This document shows positions 1 to 7,168 of a stretch of DNA of 16,094 nt, piece after piece. How positions within the stretch are numbered: the first letter of the stretch is position 1; the number at the start of each line of letters is the position of its first letter. The translations under genes and the position numbers were made by a program. Location: contig DMER01000167.1 of the NCBI GenBank assembly GCA_003451645.1, forward strand, positions 73,022-89,115, given 5' to 3'. The DNA is from Alphaproteobacteria bacterium (GTDB lineage: Bacteria > Pseudomonadota > Alphaproteobacteria > Micropepsales > Micropepsaceae). The notes beneath the pieces were generated by a model, which worked only from the letters and a program-made list of their open reading frames with translations, was not told the origin of the DNA and did not search any database.

Positions 1-3000
1 GCCGCGCGCCCGCTGCCTATTACGATAGCGACACCTTGGAGGTCCTGCGCCGGATCGAGCGCGACATGGGCTCGCATTACCGCGTCAATGGCCGAGAGAC
101 CCGTGCCAAGGACGTGCAGCTCATGTTTGCGGATATGGCCTCCGGCGCGCATGCAAGCTCCATGGTTCGCCAGGGCCAGATCAGCCAGCTGATCAGCGCC
201 AAGCCTGCCGCCCGCCGTGCCATCCTTGAGGAGGCCGCCGGCATTAGCGGCCTGCATGCCCGCCGCCATGAGGCCGAACTCAAACTTAATGCGGCCGAAG
301 CCAATCTCGCCCGGCTGGGTGATGTTGTGCAGGAGATCGAGGGGCAGCTCCAAGGCCTCAAGCGCCAGGCGCGTCAGGCGAGCCGCTATCGCAATATCTC
401 CGGCCAAATCCGCGAGACGGAAGCGCTGGCCCTGCATTTGCGCTGGGTGCAGGCGCGCGACTTGACCCAGCAGACCAATGCGGCTCTCGACGAGGCCCGA
501 GCACAGGCAGCTGAGCTGACGCGCCAGGCGGCGGAAACCTCCACCGCCCTTCTGGAAGCGGAAGACAAGCTGAGCCCGCTCCGCCAAGCCGAGGTTGAAC
601 GCGCGGCGGCGCTACAGCGCCTTAATGCTGAGCGCCTGTCCATCGATGCGGAGGGCGCGCGTGCCCGCGAAATGGCGCAGAGCCTTGCCGCCCGCCTGAC
701 GCAAATTGCGCAAGACCTGGCCCGCGAACGCGCATTGGCCAGCGATGCAGCAGAGCAAATGGCACGCCTGAAGGCCGAGGACTTGAACCTTGTCGCGGCT
801 GGCGAAGGGCAGGAGGCCAGGCTTGCCGCCCTGTCGGACGCCCAGAACGAGGCCCAAACCGGGCTTACCGCGCTCGAGACCGAGGCTGACCGCCTAACGG
901 CAGAGGCTGCCGACCTCAAGGCCCGCAAGGCGCAGCTCGTGCGTGCGGATCAGGAGGCGCAAGGCCGCCTCGCCCGCCTGACGCGCGAGCGTGACCAGGC
1001 GGTCGCCGAACTTGCGCCTCTTGATGCTGAACTTGCGCGCCTGCCCGATGTGGTTGCCGCTGCTGAGGCTGTTGCCACCGCCGAGCAGCGTCAAGCGCAA
1101 GCGCAAATCATGCTCACCGCCCAGGAGGCCCATACTCAAGGCCTGGCGCAGGCAGAGCGCGCGGCCCGCCCGCCCCTTGATGCGGCGGAGCGCGAGGTGC
1201 AGCGCCTCAAGGCCGAGGCCAAGGCGCTCAGTGCCCTGCTTAGTGCCGGCCAATCGGGCTTGTGGCCGCCCGTAATCGACCTCATCCAGGTAACGCCCGG
1301 GGCGGAAGCAGCCTTGGGTGCGGCCTTTGGTGATGATCTCGACGTGCCCGCGGATGTGGGCGCGCCGGTGCATTGGCGCCACCTCGAGACGCACGATCAA
1401 CAGTCCCTGCCGCCCGGCGTCACGCCTTTGTCGGCCTTGGTCAGCGCCCCTCCCGCTTTGGCGCGCAGCCTCGCCCAAATCGGCGTGGTGGAGCCGCAGG
1501 ATGGCGCGCGCCTCCAAGCGCTCCTGCTGCCGGGGCAGCGTTTGGTCAGCAGGGCGGGTGATCTGTGGCGCTGGGATGGCTATGTCGCAGCCGCCGAGGC
1601 GCCCACGCCTGCCGCCATCCGCTTGCAGCAGCGCAATCATCTGGCAACGCTTGAGGCACAAACCGCCGCGGCCGAGGAGCACGCGCATGGCGTGCGTCAG
1701 GCTTTCCATGCGGCCCGTCTGACCCATGAACAGGGCCAAGGCGCCGAAGCGCTCGCCCGCAAGGCGGCGCGTGAGGCTGACACCACCCTCGCCGCCGCCC
1801 GCCAGGCCTTGGGCCAAGCGGAGCGCGCGCGCGGTCAGGCCGATATGCGCCGCCAATCGGCTTTTGACAGGGCGCAAAACCTGGAGGGGCAATGCCTTGA
1901 TGCTAGCCGCGCGGCCGAAGCGGCACGCATAGCCTTGGCAGACCTGCCCGACCTTGCCCCCCTCGATGAGCAGCTTCATGCGCAACGCTTGCACATTGCC
2001 GAAGCGCGCACGCAAGTCAGCGACGCCCGCGCCAGCCTTGAGACCTTCCGGCGTGAGGCCGAGACGCGCACACGCCGGCGCACTGCAATCCAGTCCGAAC
2101 TTAGCACCTGGGATGCCCGGGGTCAGAATGCGCAAGCGCAGATCGCGACCCTGGAGGCACGCCAAAGCGAGACCGAGACCGAACGCGCCCAAGTTCTCGC
2201 CATCCCCGGCATGGTGGCCGAGCGCCGCCAGGTTCTGCTCTCCCTCATCACCGAGGCCGATGCCGCCCGCAAGGAGGCGGCCGACGCGCTCGCCCTTGCC
2301 GAAACGGACGCCAAGGCCGCCGCCAGCCAATCCCGCCGGCTCGACCAATCCTTGAGCGAGGCGCGTGAGACCCGCGCGCGGGCCGAGGTGCAGCTTGAGA
2401 ATGCGCGCGAGCGCCTGGCGGACATCATCGCCACCGCGCGCGAGGTCATGGATTGCGAGCCCGAAGCCTTACTCGCGCGCGCCGATTGGCGGGCGGGCGA
2501 TCCCCTGCCCCCTCTGGCGCAGACCGAGGCCAAGGTTGAGAAGCTCAAGCGCGAACGCGAGCAGCTGGGCGGCGTTAATCTGCGTGCGGATGAAGAGGCG
2601 CAGGAGTGCGAGACCCGCCTGACCACCCTGCTCAATGAGCGCACCGATCTGGAGTCCGCAATCGCGAAACTCCGTGGCGCCATTTCCGCTCTCAACCGCG
2701 AGGGGCGCGAGCGTCTGACCGGCGCCTTTGACACAGTGAACGAGAACTTCCAAAAGCTGTTCAAGACGCTGTTCCAGGGCGGCGAGGCGCATTTGCTGCT
2801 CGCCGATCATGAGGATCCGCTGCAGGCGGGCCTCGACATCATCGCGCGGCCGCCGGGCAAGAAGCCCGCCTCGCTCTCGCTGCTGTCGGGCGGTGAGCAG
2901 GCGCTGACCGCACTGGCGCTCATCTTTGCGGTGTTCCTTGTCAACCCCGCGCCGATCTGCGTGCTGGACGAGGTCGACGCGCCGCTCGATGACGCCAATG

Positions 3001-3200
3001 TGGAGCGGTTCTGCAATCTGCTGGACGAGATGACGCGCACGACGACGACGCGCTTCCTGATCATCACGCACCATGCGCTGACCATGTCGCGGATGAACCG
3101 GCTGATTGGCGTCACCATGCAGGAGCGCGGCGTCTCTAGCCTCGTCTCGGTCGACCTCGCCGCCTATGGCGTGCAACCGGCCGCCCAGGCGGCGGAATGA
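1..3200 (+). CDS. smc: Chromosome segregation protein SMC, 5'-truncated by the window edge
   Basis: SMC is the ATPase core of condensin; with ScpA and ScpB it organises and separates newly replicated chromosomes on the nucleoid. The reading frame is open to the left edge, so 1065 residues are visible and roughly the first 85, including Walker A, lie outside. The N-terminal head continues with a QGQI Q-loop region and the AILEEAAGI motif near nt 220-240. Long Ala/Glu/Arg-rich coiled coils follow, interrupted by a compact hinge at about nt 1230-1620. A second coiled coil leads to the C-terminal head, with the ABC signature LSGGEQ (nt 2883-2900) and Walker B ICVLDEVDAP (nt 2955-2984). The size is normal for alphaproteobacteria and no frameshift is seen. 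The stop lies 3 bp from the stop of the convergent tetR gene, leaving no room for a separate terminator. Identification is secure. Confidence 0.97.
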   Translation, partial: RAPAAYYDSDTLEVLRRIERDMGSHYRVNGRETRAKDVQLMFADMASGAHASSMVRQGQISQLISAKPAARRAILEEAAGISGLHARRHEAELKLNAAEANLARLGDVVQEIEGQLQGLKRQARQASRYRNISGQIRETEALALHLRWVQARDLTQQTNAALDEARAQAAELTRQAAETSTALLEAEDKLSPLRQAEVERAAALQRLNAERLSIDAEGARAREMAQSLAARLTQIAQDLARERALASDAAEQMARLKAEDLNLVAAGEGQEARLAALSDAQNEAQTGLTALETEADRLTAEAADLKARKAQLVRADQEAQGRLARLTRERDQAVAELAPLDAELARLPDVVAAAEAVATAEQRQAQAQIMLTAQEAHTQGLAQAERAARPPLDAAEREVQRLKAEAKALSALLSAGQSGLWPPVIDLIQVTPGAEAALGAAFGDDLDVPADVGAPVHWRHLETHDQQSLPPGVTPLSALVSAPPALARSLAQIGVVEPQDGARLQALLLPGQRLVSRAGDLWRWDGYVAAAEAPTPAAIRLQQRNHLATLEAQTAAAEEHAHGVRQAFHAARLTHEQGQGAEALARKAAREADTTLAAARQALGQAERARGQADMRRQSAFDRAQNLEGQCLDASRAAEAARIALADLPDLAPLDEQLHAQRLHIAEARTQVSDARASLETFRREAETRTRRRTAIQSELSTWDARGQNAQAQIATLEARQSETETERAQVLAIPGMVAERRQVLLSLITEADAARKEAADALALAETDAKAAASQSRRLDQSLSEARETRARAEVQLENARERLADIIATAREVMDCEPEALLARADWRAGDPLPPLAQTEAKVEKLKREREQLGGVNLRADEEAQECETRLTTLLNERTDLESAIAKLRGAISALNREGRERLTGAFDTVNENFQKLFKTLFQGGEAHLLLADHEDPLQAGLDIIARPPGKKPASLSLLSGGEQALTALALIFAVFLVNPAPICVLDEVDAPLDDANVERFCNLLDEMTRTTTTRFLIITHHALTMSRMNRLIGVTMQERGVSSLVSVDLAAYGVQPAAQAAE

Positions 3201-3203
3201 GAC

Positions 3204-3764
3204 TCACCCCGCCTCCCGCGCGATATCGTTGAGCGCCGCCTTGAAGTGGCTGCGGTCGCCCAAGCCCCGCGACAGGATCAGCGCGCCTTCGATCCGCCCG
3301 ATGATCGCGGCGGCGGCGGGGCGCGCCTTGGCCTTGGGCGTCCCCATCTCAACCAAACAGGCGCCGAGCGCGTCGAGCCACTCGTTGAGGAGCGCGCGCA
3401 AACCATCCGTCACCGGATTGCTGCCCGCTCCCACCAGCATGCTGGCCACGAGGCAGGGCTCACTGCCGCCCGCAAAGGCCTCGTCCATTGCGCTCAGCAT
3501 CGCCTTGAGGCGCGCCTGCGGGGTTCCGGCCCCACGCAACGGGCCCGTCACATGGCCTGCAAACCAGCCGCGTGCGCGTGCCACCACGGCCTCCGCCATC
3601 TCTTCCTTGCCACCGGGGAAGTGGTGATAGAGCGAGGAGCGGCTCAGGCCGGTCGCCGCTGAGATGGCGCCGATCGACACGCCCTCAAAACCATGCACCC
3701 GGAACAGCTGATAGAGCTGCGCCGTCAGGGCCTCCTTGAGCGATGCACTGCCGCCCGTGCTCAT
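3204..3764 (-). CDS. TetR family transcriptional regulator, LmrA/YxaF-like
   Basis: A 186-residue probable repressor. Residues about 8-53 form a TetR helix-turn-helix with the recognition-helix segment SRSSLYHHFPGGKEEM; the HHFPGGKEE string is characteristic of the LmrA/YxaF branch. The remaining helices form the ligand-binding and dimerisation domain. The frame runs open further upstream to nt 3893, but the ATG at 3764 is chosen because it overlaps the stop of the preceding PNPOx-like gene (ATGA, 3761-3764) and because family members start just before the helix-turn-helix. As last gene of the CMD/PNPOx operon it probably controls that operon, and so itself, through the palindrome at 5063-5080. 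LmrA/YxaF proteins often sense small aromatic or electrophilic compounds; the ligand here is unknown. Confidence 0.92.
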   Translation of the reverse strand: MSTGGSASLKEALTAQLYQLFRVHGFEGVSIGAISAATGLSRSSLYHHFPGGKEEMAEAVVARARGWFAGHVTGPLRGAGTPQARLKAMLSAMDEAFAGGSEPCLVASMLVGAGSNPVTDGLRALLNEWLDALGACLVEMGTPKAKARPAAAAIIGRIEGALILSRGLGDRSHFKAALNDIAREAG

Positions 3765-4381
3765 GCGCCCTCCGTTAACCGCGCCCGGAGACCGGCATTC
3801 TCCGCCGTCAGGCTCCTCACTTGCTCCTGCAAATGCGCCAAGGCACCGGCCACATCGGCAGCATCCAGTTTCTGCGGAATATGCTGCGGGCAATTGATGT
3901 CCCAGGCGGTCACCTCAAACAGGATCGCCTGCTCCGGCACCGCGTCATAGCCCTCCGGCATCAATGTTTTCAGCAAGGCAGGGTCATCCGTCACCACCCT
4001 CGCGCGGCCCCAGATCTTGATCCGCCGCTGATTGGCATAGTCCATCAGGAACAGAAACGCTTTGGGATTTTCGCTCAAATTGCCCAGGCTCACATATTGC
4101 CGGTTCCCGGCATAATCGGCAAACCCCAAGGTCGTCTCATTCAGCACACGGATAAATCCTTTAGGGCCGCCGCGATGCTGCGCGTAAGGTTGACCCGCCG
4201 CATTCGCGGTCGCCAGATAGGCCGTATCCACATCGCCCAAAAACGCCCGCAAGCCCTCATTGATCCCAGTACGGAACCCTCCGCGCGCTTCCATCCGCTC
4301 GTAATTGCCGCGCGAGCCGCGCTGTGTTTGGATCGCCTTGACGGCGCCCGTAAAGGCAATATCGCTGCTCGGTGTGCTCAT
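3761..4381 (-). CDS. Pyridoxamine 5'-phosphate oxidase-like FMN-binding split-barrel protein
   Basis: A 206-residue protein of the PNPOx-like flavin-binding family. A split-barrel core is visible at about residues 40-165: DTAYLATANAAGQPYAQHRGG, a central GNRQYVSLGNL stretch and the strand RRIKIWGRARVV. Such proteins usually bind FMN or F420 and act as oxidoreductases; this is unlikely to be true PdxH, and the substrate cannot be read. A short C-terminal coiled coil (HLQEQVRSLTAENAGLRARL) may mediate oligomerisation. The ATG at 4381 is preferred over an in-frame ATG 21 bp upstream because AAGGAGG (4390-4396 on the complement) lies 8 nt before it. The gene follows the CMD-family gene by 64 bp and overlaps tetR by 4 bp, so it is probably part of the TetR-controlled redox operon. 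Confidence 0.9.
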   Translation of the reverse strand: MSTPSSDIAFTGAVKAIQTQRGSRGNYERMEARGGFRTGINEGLRAFLGDVDTAYLATANAAGQPYAQHRGGPKGFIRVLNETTLGFADYAGNRQYVSLGNLSENPKAFLFLMDYANQRRIKIWGRARVVTDDPALLKTLMPEGYDAVPEQAILFEVTAWDINCPQHIPQKLDAADVAGALAHLQEQVRSLTAENAGLRARLTEGA

Positions 4382-4445
4382 GACCTGGTCCTCCTTGATC
4401 AACTGGCCGCCCGGCCGGTACAGCCAGGCAGCCTCTCTCTATCCT

Positions 4446-4997
4446 TTACGCAACCCGTGTCGCAGGCGTCGTGGCCGGGAAGTCGACCGGCGTCTTGAAC
4501 ACCTCGTTCACATAATTGGTTAGCACATTGGCCGCCACGACGAGCACGATCTCCACGATCTGCGCGTCCGTGAAGCCCGCGGCCGAAACCGCCTTGATGT
4601 CGGCCTCGCTCACTTGCGCACGGTTGACCGTGACCTTACGGGCAAAGGCGACTGCCGCATCGGCCTTGGCATCCGCCGCATGGCCTGCGCGCGCCGCCGT
4701 GATATCGGTCTCGCTCAGCTTCAGCGACTTGCCGATCGCGGTGTGGGCGGCGTTGCAATAGTCACAGCCATTCACATTGGCGACGGCCAGTGCGATGCGC
4801 TCGCGCAAATGCGGCTCGAGCGAGGTTTTCGCCAATGCTCCGCTCAAGGACAATGCGCCCTCAAGACCAGCGGGGGTTAGCGACAGCAATTTGTACAGGT
4901 TCGGCGCCATGCCCAATTTGGCTTGCAGGCCTTTGAGCGTTTCTTGTGCGGCGGCGGGGGCTGCGTCGATCGTCTGGGGAAAAGAAATCCGGCTCAT
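4446..4997 (-). CDS. Carboxymuconolactone decarboxylase / AhpD-like alkylhydroperoxidase-family protein
   Basis: A 183-residue all-helical CMD-family protein. The AhpD-type redox motif is visible as NGCDYCNAAH at about residues 77-86: CxxC followed three residues later by His. In AhpD these residues form the thiol relay that reduces peroxides, so antioxidant or detoxifying peroxidase activity is likely, though many homologues are uncharacterised. The ATG at 4997 follows AAGGA with 8 nt spacing. It is the first gene of a three-gene minus-strand unit with the PNPOx-like protein and the TetR regulator. Its promoter region (5055-5082) carries a clear palindrome, fitting an inducible response to an electrophile or oxidant. 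True carboxymuconolactone decarboxylase activity is less likely, because no aromatic-degradation genes are nearby. Confidence 0.93.
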   Translation of the reverse strand: MSRISFPQTIDAAPAAAQETLKGLQAKLGMAPNLYKLLSLTPAGLEGALSLSGALAKTSLEPHLRERIALAVANVNGCDYCNAAHTAIGKSLKLSETDITAARAGHAADAKADAAVAFARKVTVNRAQVSEADIKAVSAAGFTDAQIVEIVLVVAANVLTNYVNEVFKTPVDFPATTPATRVA

Positions 4998-5054
4998 GAT
5001 GGTTGTCCTTCTTGGTTGGTCGCAAGGGGTTGACGTTCAGTTGCGATGGTTTGG

Positions 5055-5082
5055 ATATAACTGTACCGAATGTTCGGTTCCA
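5055..5082 (-). promoter_or_regulatory. Predicted promoter of the CMD-PNPOx-tetR operon
   Basis: On the minus strand a -35-like TGGAAC (5082-5077) is separated by 16 bp from a -10-like TTATAT (5060-5055). Transcription would start near 5048, giving a leader of about 50 nt before the ATG at 4997. The match is moderate. Its main support is position and the palindrome that fills the spacer. Confidence 0.5.
5063..5080. promoter_or_regulatory. Palindromic operator, probable TetR-family binding site
   Basis: ACCGAA-TG-TTCGGT (5065-5078) is an inverted repeat with perfect 6-bp arms, and one further G/C pair matches at 5063/5080. It lies between the predicted -35 and -10 elements of the operon that ends in tetR. 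This is where a TetR repressor would block RNA polymerase, so autorepression is inferred. Confidence 0.65.
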
Positions 5083-5141
5083 TACACACTTGCGTGAGGA
5101 GGCGATACCCGCCGCTTGCCTAAAGCAACGCCCGGTATGGT

Positions 5142-5669
5142 TCAGGCTGGCTTTGCGCTCGCGCTATCTCGCGAGAGAAGAACCCAGAAAATCACGAAAT
5201 GCGACACGGTCAGCATCGGCAGATAAAGGGTTAGCAGCACCCATCCCAACGGACCCACAGAGGACGGATCCGCTGAGAGCTTGCCCATCATCGAGAGACC
5301 CGCATTCGCGAAATCAGCCATGCCAACAATGTTGAAGATCCAAACCAAGAGGACAGCGCCGGGCATGCGCACGTCCAGCGCGATTAGGGCGATCAACGCC
5401 AAAACGCCTGAGATCGCGTCGCCCAAACCGATCTGAGCCAGATACTCCGGCGAGAAGCCCAAGCTCTGCACGGGGAAGAGAACCGGGAAGAACGTAATCA
5501 GGCCCAAATAACGGAACAGATGCGGCGCGATCAGAACTTTGAGGTGAAGATCGCGGTCGTGCGCGACTGCGGGCCTCACGAAAACAAAATAAATCGTGGT
5601 CCAGCTGATGATGGCCAGCGCTGCGCTAACGACGTGCAGATTCGAAACAATCAATGGATCAAGGGTCAT
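5142..5669 (-). CDS. Multi-pass membrane protein, paralogue of the adjacent gene
   Basis: A 175-residue hydrophobic protein with about five predicted membrane segments and a short hydrophilic tail. I do not recognise a named family. It is clearly related to the next protein upstream (5733-6272): both have HLFR(Y/W)(L/I)GL in the first half, a GD before a long Leu/Ile/Ala helix, (N/F)IVGxAD followed by NAG, and VGxLGW before the last helix. The ATG at 5669 follows CAGGAG with suitable spacing. It is the last gene of the SDR-membrane-membrane cluster. A GC-rich hairpin separates it from its paralogue, so its expression may be tuned separately. A role as a two-subunit membrane complex with the paralogue is inference only. 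Confidence 0.85.
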   Translation of the reverse strand: MTLDPLIVSNLHVVSAALAIISWTTIYFVFVRPAVAHDRDLHLKVLIAPHLFRYLGLITFFPVLFPVQSLGFSPEYLAQIGLGDAISGVLALIALIALDVRMPGAVLLVWIFNIVGMADFANAGLSMMGKLSADPSSVGPLGWVLLTLYLPMLTVSHFVIFWVLLSRDSASAKPA

Positions 5670-5700
5670 GATGGAAACTCCTGAATTGGGACCAAGGGAA

Positions 5701-5726
5701 CGGGCGGGACTGTGAAGCCCCGCCCG
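5701..5726 (-). other. GC-rich intergenic hairpin between the two paralogous membrane genes
   Basis: CGGGCGGG (5701-5708) and CCCGCCCG (5719-5726) form a perfect 8-bp stem around a 10-nt loop. On the minus strand it is followed only by TTCCCTTGG, not a true T-run. It may be an attenuator or an mRNA-stabilising hairpin rather than a full terminator. Confidence 0.45.
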
Positions 5727-5732
5727 GGTTGG

Positions 5733-6272
5733 TTAGGCATGTGCCTTGCCGGATGCGCCGGAGAAACTCCGCCGGACGAGTTGCACGATGATCGTGATCT
5801 CGGTCAGCAGGATCGCGGGCACATAGCCTGCGAGGATCAACCAGCCCAGCGCGCCGACTTGCGCATCGTCCTTGATCGCCATGATGAAGTTCGGCCCGGC
5901 GTTCAGCGTGTCGGCCGTACCCACAATGATGAAGGCCCATGCCCACAAGAGCTGGCTCGCCCAATTGCTCCGTACCGCGACGATCGCGATGATCGCCAGG
6001 ATGTTTGCCGCCAAATCGCCATAGGCGACTTGCTGCAGATAGAAGTGCGGCAAACCGAGAGCCGACGCGTCGACATGGGTGGGGTTCAGTGCGACAAGGC
6101 CGATCCACCTGAACAAATGCACACCTGCCAAGACGGTGAAGACGCGGCGGAATCCGCCCTCCACCATCCAGGGCCACAGGATCCAGAGCAGCAAGCCCCA
6201 GGTCGAGAGAGACACAGCCGTCGAAATCCACAACAGTGGCGCGCCCGCGATCAAGTCTAGAATATTCGGCAT
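5733..6272 (-). CDS. Multi-pass membrane protein, paralogue of the adjacent gene
   Basis: A 179-residue integral membrane protein with about five hydrophobic segments: near residues 10-35, 45-62, 83-102, 108-127 and 140-165. It is Trp-rich at the N-terminus (WGLLLWILWPWM). Family unrecognised. It shares its whole layout and the signature strings HLFRWIGL, GDLAANILAIIAI, FIIVGTADTLNAG and VGALGW with the following gene, so the two arose by tandem duplication. The ATG at 6272 is preceded by GGAG with 8 nt spacing. The gene begins 31 bp after the SDR stop, so co-transcription with the SDR under the divergent LysR regulator is likely. No catalytic or transport motif is visible. Confidence 0.86.
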   Translation of the reverse strand: MPNILDLIAGAPLLWISTAVSLSTWGLLLWILWPWMVEGGFRRVFTVLAGVHLFRWIGLVALNPTHVDASALGLPHFYLQQVAYGDLAANILAIIAIVAVRSNWASQLLWAWAFIIVGTADTLNAGPNFIMAIKDDAQVGALGWLILAGYVPAILLTEITIIVQLVRRSFSGASGKAHA

Positions 6273-6303
6273 GATACGAACTCCATGATGATGTATGGCC
6301 GGA

Positions 6304-7053
6304 TTACAGCGTCGTCATGCCGCCATCGACCGGCAGGCTTGCGCCCGTGATATAGGCCGCACCATCAGAGGCGAGGAACTTAACCGCCGCCGCGATTTCG
6401 GACGCCTGGCCCACACGGCCCATCGGTACCTGGCCTGCGATCTCCTTGGAGAAGCCTTCGATCTGCTCATGGCTCAAGCCCATGCGGCCAAAGATCGGCG
6501 TTTGGACCGGCCCTGGCGAGACGGCGTTGACGCGGATCCCGCGGTCCTTCAAATCGGCCGACAAGGTGCGGGCAAAGGAGCGCAAGGCGGCCTTCGTCGC
6601 GCCATAAACGCTGGCGCCCGCCATCCCCAGTTCCTGTGCGCCCGATGTCGTGAAGACGATGGACGATCCCTGGCCCATCAACGGCAGCGCCTTTTGCACG
6701 GTGTAATACGCGCCCTTCACATTGATATCGAACAATTTGTCAAAATGCGCCTCATCCGCCAGGTCGACCGGGCGGAATTCCGCGACGCCCGCATTGACGA
6801 ACAGCGTGTCGATCCGGCCATGCGTTTTCTTGACATGCGCGATGAGGGCATCGAGGTCCGCCGCCTTCGTCACATCGCCTTGGATGGCGGAGGCGTTGGC
6901 GCCCAACGTCTCGGCGGCGTTGCGAAGGCTCTCGCGATCGCGGCCGAAAATGACAACTTTGGCGCCGTCCTTGGCGAAGGCTTGCGCTGTCGCGAGGCCA
7001 ATGCCCGAATTTCCGCCGGTGATAACGACGACTTTGTTGGTGAAGCTGGTCAT
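6304..7053 (-). CDS. Short-chain dehydrogenase/reductase (classical SDR)
   Basis: A 249-residue NAD(P)-dependent oxidoreductase with a Rossmann fold. Visible motifs are the cofactor-binding glycine motif TGGNSGIG at about residues 12-19, a GDV motif near 60, VNAG near 85, and the catalytic Ser with Tyr-xxx-Lys (TTSGAQ and VYGATKAAL). The RVNAVSPGPVQTPIF segment and the C-terminal ITGASLPVDGG are typical. Gly-Arg-Asp after the second strand (VVIFGRDRES) suggests NADP(H) rather than NAD(H). The ATG at 7053 follows GGGAG with 8 nt spacing; the 20-residue open upstream extension is rejected because the Rossmann strand normally starts near residue 8. The gene is divergent from a LysR regulator 115 bp away, the usual arrangement for a regulated target. 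The substrate is unknown. Confidence 0.94.
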   Translation of the reverse strand: MTSFTNKVVVITGGNSGIGLATAQAFAKDGAKVVIFGRDRESLRNAAETLGANASAIQGDVTKAADLDALIAHVKKTHGRIDTLFVNAGVAEFRPVDLADEAHFDKLFDINVKGAYYTVQKALPLMGQGSSIVFTTSGAQELGMAGASVYGATKAALRSFARTLSADLKDRGIRVNAVSPGPVQTPIFGRMGLSHEQIEGFSKEIAGQVPMGRVGQASEIAAAVKFLASDGAAYITGASLPVDGGMTTL

Positions 7054-7132
7054 GGATGTGTCTCCCGATGTTCGCGGGCTGCCGGAATGGCCGCCCGTCT
7101 CGAGAAACAACATGCGCGCATCGAGGGCATTA

Positions 7133-7161
7133 TTGAAATGGATAGATGTTACATCTATTAT
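7133..7161 (+). promoter_or_regulatory. Predicted promoter of the LysR gene (leaderless transcript)
   Basis: TTGAAA (7133-7138) and TATTAT (7156-7161) are 17 bp apart, close to the sigma-70 consensus. The expected transcription start (7167-7169) coincides with the LysR ATG at 7169. No Shine-Dalgarno sequence precedes that ATG, which agrees with a leaderless mRNA. Confidence 0.6.
7142..7158. promoter_or_regulatory. Perfect palindrome, probable LysR-type regulator site
   Basis: ATAGATGT-T-ACATCTAT is a 17-bp inverted repeat with perfect 8-bp arms. It lies in the spacer of the LysR promoter and overlaps its -10, in the shared region between lysR and the SDR operon. This suits autorepression. 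The outer spacing is ATAG-N9-CTAT, so it is not the textbook T-N11-A LysR box, and assignment to LysR is inferred from position. Confidence 0.6.
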
Positions 7162-7168
7162 TCACGTT

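Noticed and set aside
894..2348. 484-codon open frame on the minus strand inside smc
   Set aside because: It is the antisense shadow of a GC-rich coiled-coil gene: no ribosome binding site, no recognisable domain, and smc itself is certain.
3765..3893. Longer N-terminus for the TetR regulator
   Set aside because: It would overlap the PNPOx-like gene deeply. The ATG at 3764 overlaps that gene's stop and fits the family start.
6722..7168. 149-residue upstream extension of the LysR frame
   Set aside because: It runs antisense through the SDR gene, and LysR proteins begin just before the helix-turn-helix; the extension looks non-coding.
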